This document shows, piece by piece, positions 11,576 through 23,447 of a stretch of DNA of 64,000 nucleotides. The DNA is taken from contig JABBOT010000022.1 in the NCBI GenBank assembly GCA_016165875.1, positions 1,143,333 through 1,207,332 of the forward strand. Reading direction: 5' to 3'. Position 1 is the stretch's first letter; every line of letters begins with the position of its first letter. A program made the translations under genes and the position numbers. The notes under the pieces are model-generated. The model ran no database searches. It was not told where the DNA came from and was given only the letters and a program-made list of their open reading frames with translations. This DNA is from Acanthopleura granulata. Its lineage: Eukaryota; Mollusca; Polyplacophora; Chitonida; Chitonidae.

Positions 11576-13549
11576 GACCCGCTTTGGTGATATTGTTTCC
11601 TTCCGAGTCTTATTCGGTAAAGTGCTCCGACTAGAGGACCCCCAAAACGATGACGCAATTGTCAACATGGGCAGCTTGATGTGAATGACTTTCGAAGTGG
11701 ATCTACCGTCGAGGAGTTTTGTAACCGTGTGCATTTGCTAGAGGCTGTGCGAAGCGACAACACGGGACAACGGACAGCTTAGACATGTGGGTCTACGGAA
11801 AAAAATGTTTTATTGATGAACAACATCAGACTGAGAGGTACAGCACGGTATGTTGGCTGCAGGGAGTGGTAAGGATCTTGGGCTAAGCCTCTATAGATAA
11901 TAATTTATGGGGAAGCCCGCTAGAGCTAAGCCGATATATACATCCAGGGTCTTGTGTGTCATCTGTACAGTCGAACGTTAGTTCCAACCCAGATTACAGA
12001 TAGCATGAAACGGGCAGTAATACCTAGAAAACTGGAAGATATCAGTTCAGAAAATTGAAAGTTTTATAATCGATTAAAGGACAAGAAAGGGTGAACGCAT
12101 CACTGGGTATCGCCTTTAAGGTCTCATATTTTTCTTCTTGCCGGATTGTAATATAGCACGCCAGATTAAACCGTCCAAGGGAGACAGATATGCACACGAT
12201 GTTGGAGAGACATACTAGCCTAGGAGATATACCAGTAAAAAGGACACCCCCATCAAAAAGACTGGCTGCCAGTCATTCCAGCTATCAATTCTAATACAGA
12301 TCAACGCCCTATACGAGCTGAAATCTTGTATACAGGACATCCACAATCCATATATGACACATATGAACTACATATCGTACTAAATATGCACAGGTAACTA
12401 TAGAAGACTCTCGTTCATTTTTATCCGTCAGTTCCGTCACTTTTTTTGAAAACTCAACATATCGGCATGTGTGGAATTTGTTTAGTGGAACTAATTAATG
12501 GGCAAACATTATCTCGTGCTTGTCAATATGTAGAACCACACATGCCATCTGGTGAAAGTGGCTTTATGAAATAGCGTGTTTTACTTCCGAGGTGTTAAGA
12601 AGGGTAGTAAGCACCCCTTGCTCCATGGGAACCCGATTTCATCATTTTATCGTAGCCTTAAAGACTTATTTTTTTTTAATTTACCATGGCAACGAATGAC
12701 ATTATATCATTTTGAGTAGTTCTTTTTCTAGACCACACAGTAACGTCTACCATATTGCAATTAAAGTCACTGCAAAATTCAATCAATCATTTCTTACCTA
12801 ATTCTGTTTGAGCCGTGGTGCTATAAGGGGTGTACGTTGTCACCTAAAGCATCTATATGATCAGGTAGAATAAAACCGTAATTGAGGTAAATTACTCTCA
12901 ATGCCGCATTATTTTGTATTTAACATGTGTTGTCGCAGTAGTTACAACTGTTTTGTGGAACATGTTAGTGTAGTTAACTAAACAGTTAGATACGGTCACT
13001 GATCCCTTGATTACAAAAACAATCAATACACAAGTTTCTTTTGCAGACCCCCCCCCCCTCCCCCGTGACTGAGGCGGAAGACACCTTTGTATAATTTAAG
13101 TATCTGGCACCCAAACTTTTGATTTGTTAAGAAGGCACTAATTCGGACATTTGTAATCTGGAGAGAAGAAATTTTGAGTGGAATTATTTAATTCCCAATC
13201 AAACACTTGTCAACTTGAAAAGACACTTATCGACTAGAAAAGCAGAAAATAATAATTCACTTCAAAAGGGCTACAGGAGGGAAACTCTTTACCTTGCAAA
13301 ACTGCACCTACAAAGTCGATGTCGACTTTTGAAATTTGACGTCGTGTTTTGGGCGTGTCCCAGTTTTGGTTGACGGCTGGTATACGAATGTCTGTTTCGA
13401 CGTCTAGATTGAAACCTACCAATCCATTATTGTCCACGGAGTCTTCAAGGAGGGCCTGGGATTTGTCTGGTGTTTTGCTTGGAGTTTATCGTAGCTTTTA
13501 ACATTATTAAGGTTATATCAGGAGGGTGATTCTCCTTATAACAAGAGGG
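11576..13549. other. Gene-free stretch
   Basis: No gene recognised. It is AT-rich DNA with a C-rich homopolymer tract at about 13048-13064 and no frame showing a known motif. Confidence 0.45.
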
Positions 13550-13710
13550 GACCAATACCGAACGCCATGCCGAAGACACCAGACAAGGCGCCCGACTCAG
13601 TCGCATTATACTGACACCGGACCGAACAGTAGTTGTCCTGCATTGCTTACATGATGAGCGCCAAGCGAGGTAGCGTTAAATTATCGATTTTAAAGCCTAA
13701 AGCAGGACTC
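13550..13710 (-). mobile_element. Dispersed repeat family B, minus-strand fragment
   Basis: Reverse complement of family B blocks: GAAGACACCAGACA, CATTATACTGACACCGG, GAGCGCCAAGCGAGG. Shorter and more diverged than the copies at 11279 and 33715. Confidence 0.65.
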
Positions 13711-14989
13711 GATTAGGAATTGAAACCCTGAATACAAATCACGCCCTCTATTCATAAAAGTACCATGGCGACAGGGGAAGACAGGACGTGGGTGTATCAC
13801 GCTGCACAGAGGCTATAGACCACAGTGAACAGTCTCCGCTCTGTTGACGTGACATCCGCACAAGAAAATAATTGTAGATTTGCACTGAAGATTTGATGTG
13901 AAATCCGGCTCTAAGATAATTATATCATATCCCGGGATTATCTGACATTAAAATCAAAACTAGTATTGTACATGGTTCGCCAGGATTCAGAGCCTTTTCC
14001 AGGACACTAATACGGTTTCCTGGCATATGGTATTGCAGAAGGTCGGCAATTCACTAGCTGACTTTAAAGTCTCCGTTATTACCCATACAGAGTCCATTTC
14101 ATTACCTCCATACACAAGGTATAACGTAATCCCTGCACGATCCACTAGTTAAGACATTATGCTTGCCACATAAGGTTAACCCCTTCATCACTGAATGACT
14201 GAATGATTATGATTTAACGCCACTTTGGCTGAACTACAGCCATGTCGCAGTGACATTTATCGGCGAGGTCAGGGTTCGATTCCAGATCTCATATACCGCG
14301 GCCTTAAATCAAGACGCTTGTTAGGTACCAAGTATAAGGGGTGGTGGCTGGGGGAGGGGGGACTCTCCTGTCTCCTCCAGACATAAACACCCATGATCCC
14401 TATTTCCGCCATATGAGTGACAAATGCATGGGTACGGCATTTCAGAACAAAGGCCTGTCCGATGTGTTGTTTATATCTTCCCATACTGGTGTATACCACA
14501 TACAACATATGACACCGAATATATATAAAGTATAAGGGATATTCTCTATAAATTATTTCAAGCTATTAATATCCACTAATTTTTATTAGATAACATTTGA
14601 GACATTGGATTAGGGAAACGAGATTCTGACAAGTATTAGGCATGATTTAATAAGTCAGTTTCATGGAAAAGTTTCAACTCTGAACGCGAACTTCAAAATT
14701 CATTCTGACCAGGTTGCACGACTGGTTGGCTGCACGGCTGCACGGCTGGTGAGTTTTGACCATTTCCATGGCACATCGGAGCAGCCTGACTCTATTCCTG
14801 TTTCATTCAGAATTGTATACTCGTATTTTCCAGAAATACTACTACGAACTAGAATTCCCCTAATATATAGTGTTTATATAAGGATTCCTGTAAATTGAGC
14901 AGATGGATAAGATACCAAATCCTCTATTCATCGTATCATCCAAAAGTTGGGAATAGGTTTATCTTAAGCTGTAGTCTGTCGGGGATTAC
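13711..14989. other. Gene-free stretch
   Basis: No gene recognised. A tRNA-like B box (GGGTTCGATTCC) occurs at about 14272 but no cloverleaf can be built around it. Confidence 0.4.
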
Positions 14990-15030
14990 AGGTATAAAAA
15001 CACTAAAATCCAATTAGTGTTTTTATACCT
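14990..15030. repeat. Perfect 17-bp hairpin
   Basis: AGGTATAAAAACACTAA at 14990-15006 is followed after a 7-base loop by its exact reverse complement at 15014-15030. No gene ends nearby, so it is not an obvious transcript terminator; it may be a MITE end or a cruciform-prone site. Confidence 0.85.
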
Positions 15031-15204
15031 ATATTACGGCACACACGCTGACGAATAACATCAGACTGCACTGCTCCTGTGCGACTCAGTTGTTTACAGA
15101 TCATGGGTTGAATGAGCTATGTACCCAGCAAGTACACTCTCCAGCGTAAAATATTTTGTTACACCGATAATAATGGACTCAATCCAACTCGGAGGGAGAG
15201 TGAA

Positions 15205-15853
15205 TAGCCAAGTAATCACATGGCCTATCCACAACGTCACAATGCTATGCGAAGGTCCCATTGAACACAGTGGCGCAAACTCGGCTACCTACCGTTCGGC
15301 TTTCACCCGACCAGTTCAGCTCTGATTCTGTGTTGCATTTTGCTCATTAGGTTGGACGCTTGGCATCCGCTACAATTTCCGTCCCCTAAAAACTGTTAAA
15401 TCCTAATAAAACTCCTTGTACACACCAGAGTTCGCCATGTTTGATGAAGCCAAGCATTCCAATTTAGGGTGTGTTAAACTTTATCCTAGGAAGTTATGCT
15501 CAGCTATATCATCAACCTTCGCAACCGTTGACGCAAACGGTTAAAATTGTTAAATGTTAAATTCTACTTATACCCATAATGCTTTGCGTCATCAAACATG
15601 GCGCCTTCGTGCGTTACCGAGGTCTAGGTGGAGTTAGCTCAAGATTATTACGACTTAACAGTGAGCGTTAGGGGTCGGAAATTCTAGCGGATGCAAAACG
15701 CCCAACCTAATGAGAAAAATGCAACACAGAAGCAGAACCGAACTGGTCGAATGAAAGCCGGACTGTAGGTGGCCAAGTTTGCGCCATTAGTGTTCAATGG
15801 GACCTTCCCATGACGTTGTAGCGTGGTGGAAAGGCCATATGATTACTTGGCTA
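15205..15853. mobile_element. Foldback MITE, 649 bp
   Basis: The element is one long imperfect palindrome. It starts TAGCCAAGTAATCA (15205) and ends TGATTACTTGGCTA (15853), a perfect 14-bp terminal pair. The arms continue inward about 190 bp at roughly 85% identity (shared blocks GGTCCCATTGAACAC, TGGCGCAAACT, CTGTGTTGCATTTT, CTCATTAGGTTGG) and again at 15432-15459 versus 15577-15604 (CGCCATGTTTGATGA). The centre has AACCGTT-GACGCA-AACGGTT. The terminal TA on each side fits a Tc1/mariner-type target duplication. No transposase is encoded, so it would be mobilised in trans if at all. Confidence 0.88.
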
Positions 15854-16836
15854 ATTGAATAAGAGAGCTGTCGTGTCATCCCTTAGTGTTTGTACCGTCA
15901 TATCGGACTTCAGCTTAAGGTAAGCCTCGTTCCGACTTTTGGATTACATTACGTCATACCATTGACGGATGCCATGAGACTTTAAAGAATAGCGACTGAA
16001 ATCCATACACATCAGCCTACAAAACATACTCAACAAAGAACATTCAGAATCAGTCAAGTTCCAAGAGAACTTTACACCAATCTAAAAACATATTTTGTTG
16101 GTAAAAAAAACACATTTCCTTTAATGAAAAGTCTTGCCGCCACTGGATTATTTGAATACTTCTTGGCATATACAGAAAAAAAAAAGAAATAGGCTTCTTG
16201 TAAAACTTAACAATTGTGCGAGTAAACGAGCAGCCTGCTGTTTTAAGAATCTTCAGAATGGAGTTTTTGCTTGCCTCAGGAACTAAAGCATACCTGACAC
16301 TGTGAGGTTTTAATTTCATGCAGTTCAGCACTCACCATAACCACTTTTACCCATCTACTGATAGTCTCGTGGCTTACTTAGTGTGGTTTTACACAGCTAA
16401 GGAATAGCTAGCTATCAGACGCGTTTATCTTTTACTCTGTTGATAAATTTTGATACAACAATAGACACACACACAATCTTTTTTCCACAGGATGGGTCTT
16501 CAGCTTCATAACAGGCGGATGGTAGCCTTCCGCGGTTTTGCTTTAAGTCTGCACCACCAAATAAAACATGGACTTGGCTTCATGCATTTTTGAAATATCC
16601 ACCAAATGATGATCCATCAAAAACCTTAACAAGTGTAAGTCCTGAGACATAATGGGTATCCCAGATGCCCACGTACTTCGATCGGCAGTGGTGGTCACAA
16701 GTTAAAAGTAGTCTTCATAAAGTTGATGACTAGTGACTGACTTCCCACAGTAAGCCCATCACGTCATACGACAAAATATAGAGAGTGGGCACTTTTAGCT
16801 GTGTGACCAGAATGTTGACTCAAGCCCTTACAAAAA
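15854..16836. other. Gene-free stretch
   Basis: No gene recognised. The 93-codon frame at 16050-16331 (-) has no motif and an AT-driven composition. Confidence 0.4.
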
Positions 16837-17012
16837 AGTTCCCCGTGACACGAGGACGGTCACCGTTCACGCGCAATTGGTGCGGTCTTCGTGTCGCGGA
16901 TCTCGATCCGCGGGTCCAGACCCGCGACAGGAAGACGGTGCAAATCGCGCGCGAATGGTGATCGTCCTCGTGTCGCGGCCCGCGACCTATCAAAGACGAT
17001 TTCATGTAGGCT
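16837..17012 (-). repeat. CpG-rich hairpin repeat, copy 1
   Basis: A GC- and CpG-dense block in AT-rich surroundings. The left part (GACACGAGGACGGTCACCGT, then GCGCAATTGGTGCGGTCTTC) is the imperfect reverse complement of the right part (GAAGACGGTGCAAATCGCGC, then ATGGTGATCGTCCTCGTGTC), giving arms of about 58 bp around a TCGATCCGCGGG core. The flank ATCAAAGACGATTTCATGTA ties it to the copy at 19162 in the opposite orientation. Confidence 0.75.
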
Positions 17013-17090
17013 TATGTGCCGATTTCAGTAAATTTCGATTTCAAGAAAATGTCGATTTCAGAAAGAGTCGATTTCAAGAAAATATCGGGG
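17013..17090 (+). repeat. Short tandem repeat, ~18-19 bp unit
   Basis: Four units of the type GTCGATTTCAAGAAAAT follow the CpG-rich hairpin directly and may belong to the same element. Confidence 0.6.
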
Positions 17091-19161
17091 CGCAGTTATG
17101 ATTTGTGGCAGGCATTCGTACACTCGCCCGAAGAGTTCATTTTAGATAAATTATATTTGTAAAGTGTCAGCTGTGGATGCTGGTTTATTCTGTTTAGAAC
17201 AAAAACTAATCTTTCAACGAATCAAAGTGCTCCAATTGTCACAAGATATTGTTTGTCCCGTTTTGAACACCGCAAGGGCAGTGTAACAGCTAACACCCAG
17301 AAAAAAACATTTATTTTCAGTAATTATTCAAATTGTCAGTAAAATATGTGCTGGATTTATGTGTATTTAATATAGATAACGTTGTTCACACGACTCGGAA
17401 TACAAACAGATAAAGTCTCTGAATCATGAGTAGTATTTTGTGCCACACTAGTACTAGCAGAGGGACCGAAAATCAACTTGGTTTAACCGAAGATCGAAGT
17501 CTCCATATGTGTCATCAATGTTTTCCCAAGCATCGAACATGGTTGAAATGTTGTCTAGACTGAAAGACAGAAATGAATTAGTTTGTCTGTGACGACTGTC
17601 AATCATCAGTTAACCGCAAACCGGGTTGTCGAGATTCGAGTTATCCGAACAAGTTATTGGACGCTACATATAGACTGTTGTTAAGTTCCCAGCATTTAAT
17701 ATTTTTCATCGATTTTTTGCTTTTCTTTTTAACACGGTGCAATTTGATGTAAGGTCTGTCGTCCCCTTTTCTTAAGATCTAATCAAGGTAATAATTTTCT
17801 ACTTTACGTTTCTTTAAAATATAATTGTAAACAGAATTGCGCGATGGACCAATTTTACAGAAAGTGAATATAATACAACACATCTGTATCATTGTTAAAG
17901 TTCAATAATGAAAATAATTCTATCTAACAGATCGGTCCCACACAGCCAAAGAGCTATTTGTGGATGAAACATGTAGTATACATATGACATCGATGGGTAT
18001 TTTCATCAGTTCTTAAGTTTTTAAAATGTTTAATCATACATGTATGATATTATTACAGAATTGCTTATTTAAAACAATACAGTTTCATGGGAATGGCAAG
18101 ACATGCTTGAACCCGGGATCCCCTAGCCCATACCATCATTTACTAACCTTCACACTAAACTCAACATATGATTACCAGGGCATGCATTTGGTACACATCA
18201 AGTGAACCCCTATAAATATATTTAGTACATGGATAAAGATCAAACTAATTAAATACAAGTCCTGGGCAAGGTTTGTTCTGGGACTCCACTTCTTTCATGC
18301 TTAAATCGGAGCTTGAATAGGCCCAAAACTGCAAGAAATTGACCAATTTGGACAATGTGCCATTTTTAGTTGACTGTAACATTTTCACTGATTCAAAATT
18401 GTATACTTTTTTCGCAAAATCCCATATACTCATGTAATATATATATCGAAATTAAAAGAAAAAGTAATGTAGGGAAAAAAATTCATGATCTATTTATCGT
18501 ATCCACACGGAGCAGATTTCTCGTCTTATCATACCTCCTCCTTTTACTTACCTTTGAACATGCGCTGTCTTTCATTTTAAGTTTATCAAAAAGGTTGGAC
18601 AGTATTATGTTTATTTCGGTAAAGTATTTTTCCAACAACTAATACGACAGCGGAAATCGACATATAACTATTCTCCGTAGGCTAACATGAAACGTTGCCA
18701 TTAAGTGTGAACTGTGACCTAATTGTTCCAAATGCGGAACACTCTTGTCACCTAGTGAGCCGCTAAGGTTGTGGTTGAAACTTAAGTATATATCTAAATT
18801 TATAACATCAAATGATCAAGAAACTTACTACCACCACAACACAATGGTCTGGAAATGCTTTGAAGTGTTCTTCACACATGCACTTGTTATAATAAAAACA
18901 TATCACATTAAAACATTGTCCTGTTCCTATGTTTTTACATTGGCAGTCAACTAGGCAGATTTACGTCAGAGCTGATATCTCCTAGCTCTCTGATTGATCA
19001 GTCTCTCATAAGCTTGAACGCATAAGCGTCTCCAGATCCCCAGTCGGCATTAGCTGTCTTTTACCTTAGCATTAACTATATATTGCTTCAAAATCCAAAA
19101 ACATGGATGACATTATAGTAAGCCCCAGAAAAACATGTGTCAATTTCTGTCAACGGAAGGC
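17091..19161. other. Gene-free stretch
   Basis: No gene recognised on either strand; AT-rich sequence with only short frames. Confidence 0.4.
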
Positions 19162-19345
19162 CTACGTGAAATAGACTTTGATAAGTCGAGACCCGCGACA
19201 TGAGGACGGTACCGTTCTCGTCCACTCCTGCGGCGCCCCGCGGGTCGAGATCCGCGACAATAGGATGGTGCCATTTGCGCGCGATTTGCACCGTCCTCCT
19301 GTCACGTATCTTGACCCGCGAGGCGCGGGACGAGATGTCCTCATG
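19162..19345 (+). repeat. CpG-rich hairpin repeat, copy 2
   Basis: Related to 16837-17012 but inverted relative to it: GCCTACGTGAAATAGACTTT, CCGCGACATGAGGACGGT, CGCGGGTCGAGATCCGCGAC, TTTGCGCGCGATTTGCACCG. The short frames on both strands through it result from CpG-rich sequence with few stops. Confidence 0.7.
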
Positions 19346-19362
19346 CGGCTTCCATATAAAAA

Positions 19363-19562
19363 CCTCCCGCCAATGCAGTCGCTGTGAGTTCAAGCCCAAC
19401 TCATGCTGGCTTCCGCTCCGGCCGTACGTGGGAATGTCTGCCATAAAACCTGCGGATGGTGGTGGTTTTCCTCCCACCATAATGCTGGCCGCCGTCTAAT
19501 AAGTAAAATATTCTTGAGTACGGTGTGAAACACCAATCAAATAAATAAATAAATAAATAAAA
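19363..19562 (+). mobile_element. SINE family A, 5'-truncated
   Basis: Begins inside the head (AACCTCCCGCCAATGCAGTC), retains a B-box-like GAGTTCAAGCCC, the conserved middle and the tail CTTGAGTACGGTGTGAAACA ending in (AAAT)n. It abuts the CpG-rich hairpin repeat. Confidence 0.85.
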
Positions 19563-20063
19563 CTCAACCCATCCGGACAGAACACCGCTATATTGTTTGT
19601 GATCGCAGGCATGCAGTAACAGGTCTGAAGTTTGTAGTGGGGTGCTCTGATTTCGGCACAGTCCCCGGACAGGAGACATGCTAATAATTCCATCTGTCCT
19701 CTTAGCAGATGCAGATCTTAGTTGTGTGGGAGTGTCAGTAGATCTGGGGTCTGTAACAATGGAGTCCCAGTGGTCATTTTCAGGATCTGTGAGAACCAGG
19801 AACGAGCTGGCCACAAAAGTCCCCTTTGCTTCGTCCTGCCAAATTTTCTGCAAACGCCTCGGAATCAGGCTAAATCGAGGGAAAGCATAGAAGAATTCCG
19901 ATCTTCAAAACCAAACTGTTGTCGATTTCAAGCCTGTTCACCGTTTTGACCGGTGTGATCCTGTCTGTAGTATTCAGTGATCTGCAAGGTCTTCCCTAGC
20001 ACTCCTTACCCTCAGTTATACAAAAGACCACTCGTATAGTACAAGTTATGTCAATGTGGCACG

Positions 20064-20735
20064 ATGCCACAAATTCCACAAAATCAACGAGAGCGCGCCA
20101 TCGGCATGCTTGACGCAGGCATGACCCTCAGAGATCTCCCCAGAGCCCATAACGTTAATGTGCCAACGATTATTCGTCTCAGAAGACGTTATGAAGAATT
20201 CGGCACGATAGCTAATCGCTCGCATGCATGTAACGACCTCCGACCAAGACCGCCATATTGCCCTCCTTCACCTCCGCCATCGTTTCAGGTCAGCCACTGC
20301 CACAGCTAATGAAGCAGTCGGGCTCCATACTGACCGGATTTCAGCTCAAACTGTTCGAAATCGCCTCAGAGACGTTAATTTGCGAGCCCGTAAACCACTC
20401 CAGGTCTGGCGCCCTGGGTTACGTTTCAGCACGACAATGCCCGTCCCCATGTTGCTGCTGTATGCAGAGCATCTCTACAGGCCGAAAACGTTGAAGTGCT
20501 CGACTAGCCATCCTATTCACCTGATCTGTCCCCAACTGAACACCTCTGGGATGTCCTCGACCGGCGTGTTCGTCGGCGACTTCCAGTTCCGGGTAACATC
20601 GCAGTGTTGCGCGTGGCCCTCACACAGGATGGGAAAACATTCAGCAAGTAACAACTGACCATCTAATCAGCTCTATACGTGGACGAGGTGTAGCAGTACA
20701 CCAGATAAACGGCGGACATACTCAGTACAGAAGCG
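20064..20735 (+). pseudogene. Tc1-type (DD34E) transposase relic with internal deletion
   Basis: The ATG at 20064 opens a typical Tc1 N-terminal helix-turn-helix (RERAIGMLDAGMTLRDL, then RLRRRYEEFGTIANR), which binds the element's terminal repeats. The frame shifts near 20228 and resumes as DQDRHIALLHLRHRFR to about NRLRDVNLRARKPL. The sequence then jumps straight to FQHDNARPH, so the region with the first catalytic Asp is deleted. The second Asp (codon 20433-20435) and the Glu of SPTEHLWD (codon 20538-20540) are separated by exactly 34 residues, the DD34E signature. A TAG interrupts at 20505-20507, and another frame change occurs near 20648. Flanking terminal inverted repeats were not recognised. 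It is dead as a transposase; an internally deleted derivative could once have moved in trans. Confidence 0.9.
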
Positions 20736-22076
20736 TACAAATTCCCAACCTGACCCAACCCTTGTTTCCTACTCTGCCTCAGCGTCACCATGGGTTGTCG
20801 TTTCCATCGGTTATGGAAATGTATTGCTCAGAGTATTGCTCAAATATGGAGTGAACCGTTTATATTTTTTTCAGTATATATTTTGACGGCCAGACGATGA
20901 GGACTCCGTGTTGGCAATTATGGTTTGGGTTTAACCAACTCTCTCGACGACTGTCTAGGGGTTGGAATTTTTCAGGATGACCGCTGCAGTTTGGTGAATC
21001 CCTCTCAAAAAGTCACGCCATGCTAATAGTCAAATGGCACGGCATTATTTTTAAGCTAAAAACCTGAAAATTGCACAGAATCTAGTTTAAAGGCATAAAG
21101 TTGTAAAGGGTATGTTAATATAAACAAAATCGCATTAAGCATTTGTAATCGTTCAGCCAATTTTAAACAACTTCGCACATGTCTCCTTGTAAATGACGTC
21201 ACGTCATTGAACTACAATATAGACTGTCCGGCCTAGTGAGGCGTAAACTTACGATGAATACATTTTAGAACTACATTTGCATGCTATAAGATAAAGTTTT
21301 ATTAACGAAAAGCAAATTCAACCTGGAGGAGCGGTATTTCTCAATTCTAATAATTACTATAAACAGAAGACTGGTTTGCATTGATGCCATGTAAAGCGCA
21401 TGAAATAAAATATGGTTCCTGAAAATTGGAGAGTTCTTAGAGAACACAGGACTGACCCGAGTTTGTTATTTGCATGTTAGGAAAACCCCAATCTGGCAAG
21501 GAACGAAATGTAGAACGCAGGGTACCAAGTGCTGTATGACCTCTTTGCATGCAACATGTAAGTGCATATCATGGCGATATAACGCTTCAATGCATGGAGG
21601 CTCGTAACTAAAATAATAGATTTCTTCATATGTACATTGTAGAAATAGCAGAGGAGTATAGCCCTTACACAACCAGATCCACCAGTTACAAGTTAACCCA
21701 TTATGCCCCACACTGCACGTGTAGATGACTTGCGTACGAAAGCGGGCATATGGCGAGCACATGGCAATAACGACAGTACAGTCTGTGAGTCTTATCGCTC
21801 TCACGGCATCTGATGTGTTCCAAGACTGTCTTATTACTGTAATATGTTGGTAATATATATTTGAATTGAGATGAGGCTATATCATAATTGTATTGAATTT
21901 GGAAACACCATGGCATTTTTCGAGAAATAACAGAAAAATGATCGCAGAATTAGTGAAGAGCATTCCAGATTTACCACAACGACATACTTTATTGTTTAAC
22001 CTTGACACAATAAGTGAAAGTAAATATGACCAAAACAACTCGGCTAATGAATAAGTGGCCTTCTCTCTCTTCAATG
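20736..22076. other. Gene-free stretch
   Basis: No gene recognised. The 112-codon frame at 21466-21804 (-) has no motif and no supporting splice or promoter context. Confidence 0.4.
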
Positions 22077-22083
22077 TTTATGT

Positions 22084-22352
22084 GGGGCCTCTGTGGCTCA
22101 GTCGGTTAGCGTGCTAGCGCAGCACGATCACCTAGTAACCTCCCACCAATGCGGTTGTTGTGAGTTTAGGTCCTGCTTATGCTGGCTTCCTCTCCGATCG
22201 TGTGTGGGAAGGTCTGGCAGCAACCTCCGGATGGTCGCGGGTTTCCACCTGGCTCTACCTGGTTTCCTCCCATTACAATGCCGGCCGCCGTCGTATAAGT
22301 GAAATATTCTTGAGTACGGCGTAAAACACCAATCAAATAAATAAATAAAACA
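22084..22352 (+). mobile_element. SINE family A, full length, at the start of duplication copy 1
   Basis: GGGGCCTCTGTGGCTCAGTC head with a perfect Pol III A box (TGGCTCAGTCGG, 22094-22105), a decayed B box (GAGTTTAGGTCC), the conserved middle and the tail CTTGAGTACGGCGTAAAACA ending in (AAAT)n. Its 5' end lies only 7 bp inside the duplication breakpoint. Confidence 0.88.
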
Positions 22353-22893
22353 AATCAGTGCTGTGTGTTCTTTACAAACAATCTATGTAGCTTAAGGGGT
22401 TAACCAGATGAAATGCCGTATACTTTATTATTTAAATGTGTCCGAACTGTCTGTGTGGAGTAACCTCGTCGAATTTGTCGCATTTAGCACAAGACCAGCT
22501 AGTTTTGGTATACATGGTGTGCTTGGTACCAGGGGTATGGTGGAAGTCTTTTGAATCTGCTGATTTAAATATTTGTGTGTGGCAACAGCTGACTTTAATT
22601 GAAAATTTACTAATTTGATGAGGCTCCATAGTGGTAGGTATACCCGTGCTTCTGTGGATGCTACTGATTTACAATTGATTTCAGACCCATAGTGGCAGGC
22701 TAAATGGTTGAAGGTACACGTGTACATATAATGGTTATGTAAGACTACACGAATTAATTTCTTTTGACACTCTTCACCGCTAGCTGTGAACTGCACACAT
22801 AATGCTGCTTGCCTAAAAAATCATTTAAATGACAATAGTTATGACCTTCCTGCGCATGACATAAAAACTTTCTCACACGGAATATAAAACGAC
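22353..22893. other. Upstream region of H2B copy 1
   Basis: No gene recognised. The 122-codon minus-strand frame here is kept in both duplication copies but has no motif. The equivalent in copy 2 is 36783-37323. Confidence 0.4.
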
Positions 22894-22901
22894 ATGCAAA
22901 T
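22894..22901 (+). promoter_or_regulatory. Octamer motif of H2B copy 1
   Basis: ATGCAAAT, an exact (inverted) octamer, the hallmark POU/Oct-1 site of animal H2B promoters, 179 bp before the ATG. Confidence 0.7.
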
Positions 22902-22924
22902 GCCCTTATAGTGGCTCCTTCTAT

Positions 22925-22929
22925 CCAAT
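22925..22929 (+). promoter_or_regulatory. CCAAT box of H2B copy 1
   Basis: CCAAT in TATCCAATCAAAC, 24 bp downstream of the octamer; identical in the second gene copy. Confidence 0.6.
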
Positions 22930-22999
22930 CAAACTTACCGTTTAGTCTTATTTTGCATATCAACCGATCACTGCTTTAGAGTACGGCTGATTTCGTTTC

Positions 23000-23007
23000 T
23001 ATAACAG
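23000..23007 (+). promoter_or_regulatory. Weakened TATA box of H2B copy 1
   Basis: TATAACAG, where the second H2B has TATAAAAG at the same place. The A-to-C change departs from the TATA consensus and may lower expression of this copy. Confidence 0.5.
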
Positions 23008-23072
23008 GCATCGCGCAGCAGCGGATGTGTCAGTTCTCATGAGCTTGAGAAAGTAGCGTACCAACTCCAGTC

Positions 23073-23447
23073 ATGCCACCCAAGTCACCCGCTGCTTCGA
23101 AGGGCTCAAAGAAGCTTATGAAGAAAGCTATACCGAAAACCGGCGAGAAGAAGCGGAAAAGCAAGCGGAAAGAAAGCTACAGCATTTACATTTACAAGGT
23201 TCTGAAGCAGGTTCACCCAGACACGGGCGTGTCATCAAAGGCCATGTCTATCATGAACAGTTTCGTGAACGACATCTTCGAGCGTATCGCCGCCGAGGCC
23301 TCTCGTCTGGCTCACTACAACAAACGCTCCACCATCACCAGTCGGGAAATCCAGACCGCCGTCCGTCTTCTCCTTCCCGGTGAACTGGCCAAGCACGCCG
23401 TCAGCGAAGGTACCAAAGCCGTTACAAAATACACAAGCAGCAAGTAG
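23073..23447 (+). CDS. H2B: Histone H2B, 124 aa, intronless
   Basis: Core histone H2B, which pairs with H2A in the nucleosome. The fold is complete and nearly invariant from [19 protein letters not shown] through [40 protein letters not shown] to the C-terminal [17 protein letters not shown], which keeps the lysine ubiquitylated in other animals. The N-tail ([14 protein letters not shown]) is short and basic. Ser replaces the usual Ala in ESYAIYIYK. The ATG is the only suitable start and sits 66 bp after the TATA-like site. Unlike replication-dependent histone genes, I see no stem-loop (GGCYCTTTTCAGRGCC type) in the ~150 nt after the stop; an AATAAA lies at 23824. The gene may thus make polyadenylated mRNA, as variant or germline histones do. 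No other histone gene is nearby. Confidence 0.96.
   Translation: MPPKSPAASKGSKKLMKKAIPKTGEKKRKSKRKESYSIYIYKVLKQVHPDTGVSSKAMSIMNSFVNDIFERIAAEASRLAHYNKRSTITSREIQTAVRLLLPGELAKHAVSEGTKAVTKYTSSK

Noticed and set aside
19088..19853. Several long frames on both strands
   Set aside because: They cross the CpG-rich hairpin repeat and a SINE, where stop codons are scarce for compositional reasons.
22428..22796. 122-codon minus-strand frame upstream of H2B, kept in both copies
   Set aside because: Conservation is explained by recent duplication; no motif, and it overlaps frames on the other strand.
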